This document shows, piece after piece, positions 62,896 to 64,000 of a stretch of 64,000 nucleotides of DNA. Origin of the DNA: Spirosoma lacussanchae. GTDB lineage: Bacteria > Bacteroidota > Bacteroidia > Cytophagales > Spirosomataceae. The DNA is taken from positions 124,001 to 188,000 of the forward strand of contig NZ_SWJG01000001.1 in the NCBI RefSeq assembly GCF_005870035.1. Reading direction: 5' to 3'. Position 1 is the first letter of the stretch; every line of letters begins with the position of its first letter. The position numbers and the translations under genes are program-made. The notes under the pieces were generated by a model. The model was given only the letters and a program-made list of their open reading frames with translations, had not been told where the DNA came from and did not search any database.

Positions 62896-63714
62896 TTAGT
62901 AGTCGCCACCGGCGCCACCTCCACCGAAACTGCCCCCCCCAAAGCCGCCGAAACTACCCCCGCCCCCCCCAAAGCTACCACCGCCCCCCGACGAGCCGCC
63001 CCAGCCCGAGTAGGTTGATGTGGGGAAGAATACCGGTGGTAAGAAACCTCCGCCCCGGTTTCGATTGTTGCCCCCCCCTTTGTTACGTCGCGAAATCAGG
63101 AAGATGATGACGAAAATGATGAAGATCCAGATCAGGATACCGAACCCGTCGGAGTCGTTGCCGGACCGGGGTTCGGCTTTGTACTCACCCTGCGCCCGCC
63201 GAATGATCTCGGTAGTGGCTGCGTCGAGCCCCTGGTAATACTGTTCCTGCTTGAAGGCCGGTACCAGCGTGTTGCTGATGATCCGTTTGGCAATGGCGTC
63301 GGGTATGGCTCCTTCCAGCCCATAGCCGGTAGCAATATAAATTTTTCGGGTCTGGGTAGCCCAGGCCAGCACTAATCCGTTGTTTTTTCCTTTCTGGCCT
63401 ACGCCCCACTTGCGCCCTACCCGAAAGGCAAAGTCGCCAATTGGATACGGTTCGGTAGTCCGAACAATAACGACGGTGATCTGGGTAGAGGTCGAATCAT
63501 TGTAAGCGCGTAGTTTCTGCTCCAGCTGGTCACGTTCAGACCGGCTCAGCGCGCCCACAAAATCATTGACCAGCCGGGGCGGGTTGGGTCGGGCCGGAAT
63601 GACCGAATCGGCGCTGCTGACCTGCGCCCGCAGACTCGGCGCCAGCAGGATAAGCAGTAGCACAACCGACCCTGTTTGGCCAATCAGGCGAATAAGACGG
63701 GTAAGTACGTTCAC
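62896..63714 (-). CDS. TPM domain membrane protein (YgcG-like), GTG start
   Basis: A 272-residue protein with a signal segment (LIGQTGSVVLLLILLAPSLRAQ). A TPM domain runs from about 45 to 185 (LVNDFVGALSRSERDQLEQKL, WGVGQKGKNNGLVLAWA, IATGYGLEGAIPDAIAKRI). A membrane segment follows (FGILIWIFIIFVIIFLI), then a Gly/Ser-rich tail of almost pure glycine and phenylalanine. GTG 63714 is chosen as start, five bases past the upstream TPM gene; an ATG at 63771 would overlap it by 53 bases. TPM proteins are often encoded with LemA, here presumably beyond the window edge. The function is unclear; some bind or dephosphorylate partners. Confidence 0.9.
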   Translation of the reverse strand: MNVLTRLIRLIGQTGSVVLLLILLAPSLRAQVSSADSVIPARPNPPRLVNDFVGALSRSERDQLEQKLRAYNDSTSTQITVVIVRTTEPYPIGDFAFRVGRKWGVGQKGKNNGLVLAWATQTRKIYIATGYGLEGAIPDAIAKRIISNTLVPAFKQEQYYQGLDAATTEIIRRAQGEYKAEPRSGNDSDGFGILIWIFIIFVIIFLISRRNKGGGNNRNRGGGFLPPVFFPTSTYSGWGGSSGGGGSFGGGGGSFGGFGGGSFGGGGAGGDY

Positions 63715-63718
63715 AGAA

Positions 63719-64000
63719 TTAATGATCAAACGAAATGTCGTCGGCGAGTTCGTTGGTATCCGTTTCGCCATCGTACGGAAAATACTGGTGGAGCTGCCGA
63801 CCTGCCTGGGCTATCCCCTGCCTGAGGCCACCGACATAGTCGCCGACGGCAAAATGGTTACGCAGCAGGTCTTTCGTCTCTTCCCAGAAGCCGGCAGGCA
63901 CAACCGCATTAATGCCTTTATCGCCAATGACGGCGAACTTGCGGTCAGCATGGGCCAGATAAAACAAAACCCCGTTTTGCGCTTTGGTCTGGTGCATACC
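63719..64000 (-). CDS. TPM domain protein, N-terminus outside window
   Basis: Only the C-terminal 94 codons or so are visible; the frame is open to the window edge. The visible part has the TPM core MHQTKAQNGVLFYLAHADRK and FAVIGDKGINAVV, then a helical tail GDYVGGLRQGIAQAGRQLHQYF. The Met near 63997 aligns with an internal residue of the family, so the real start lies upstream beyond 64000. It sits directly upstream of the second TPM gene, a common Bacteroidota pairing with LemA. Confidence 0.82.
   Translation of the reverse strand, partial: GMHQTKAQNGVLFYLAHADRKFAVIGDKGINAVVPAGFWEETKDLLRNHFAVGDYVGGLRQGIAQAGRQLHQYFPYDGETDTNELADDISFDH

Noticed and set aside
1..64000. CRISPR array, rRNA operon, integrase, transposase or phage genes
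   Set aside because: None were seen. Only hairpin repeats and the AT-rich ATPase/TOPRIM pair suggest mobile or acquired DNA.

Overview
The window looks like a chromosomal segment of a Bacteroidota bacterium, most likely a Spirosoma-like member of the Cytophagales. This is inferred from the gene families, not from a database match. The evidence is a SusC-like TonB receptor paired with a DUF4249 lipoprotein, DUF5916, S46 and S9 peptidases, FtsK next to LolA, BamA followed by two Skp/OmpH genes, a fused DAHP synthase/chorismate mutase, TAnnTTTG-type -7 promoter elements, few Shine-Dalgarno sequences, and a fairly high GC content. Coding density is high. No rRNA, CRISPR array, integrase or insertion sequence was seen.

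Layout. 1-3.6 kb: an SGNH hydrolase lipoprotein cut by the window edge, prfB with its programmed +1 frameshift, and divergent lpdA. 3.8-7.9 kb: a secreted PVC-type membrane-bound dehydrogenase with a c-type haem domain, and a Tat-exported TIM-barrel isomerase. 8-10.9 kb: a lone CBM48 domain protein, then NadR and PnuC for nicotinamide riboside salvage, separated by a small lipoprotein and a tandem structured repeat. 10.9-15.5 kb: a sugar-type cluster of Gfo/Idh/MocA dehydrogenase, SDR, a ROK kinase lacking its zinc cysteines, a SIS protein and a GNAT enzyme. 15.5-20.4 kb: an NTF2-like protein, a MetE C-domain-like protein, a thioesterase, an IscA-type protein, methylmalonyl-CoA epimerase and an M1 aminopeptidase.

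20.4-22.0 kb: the most accessory-looking part, an AAA ATPase plus a TOPRIM-like partner, AT-rich compared with their surroundings. The two genes overlap, and the second overlaps the downstream cystathionine beta-synthase gene. The architecture recalls two-gene ATPase/TOPRIM anti-phage systems, but its function is not established from sequence.

22-36 kb: cystathionine beta-synthase, rsgA, a fasciclin lipoprotein, then an envelope cluster (uppS, bamA, skp-like, skp-like), a secreted Ig-like protein, lspA, proline dehydrogenase and aroF/CM. 36-48.6 kb: DUF4249 plus TonB receptor, NDH-2, S46 peptidase, DinB, S9 peptidase, phosphodiester glycosidase, a secreted unknown and a NUDIX hydrolase. 48.6-64 kb: tRNA-Arg(CCG), fadD, an orphan LytTR regulator, cysM, pyrD, ftsK-lolA, upp, a Wzi/RemB-like barrel, gmhA, a DUF5916 barrel and two TPM-domain proteins, the last cut by the window edge.

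Two dispersed hairpin repeat families sit in intergenic gaps: the 9.9-10.1 kb tandem elements with a possible third copy at 43.1 kb, and a GTAGAGACGCGA-type hairpin at 17.0 and 53.5 kb. Most gene boundaries are marked by strong hairpin terminators.
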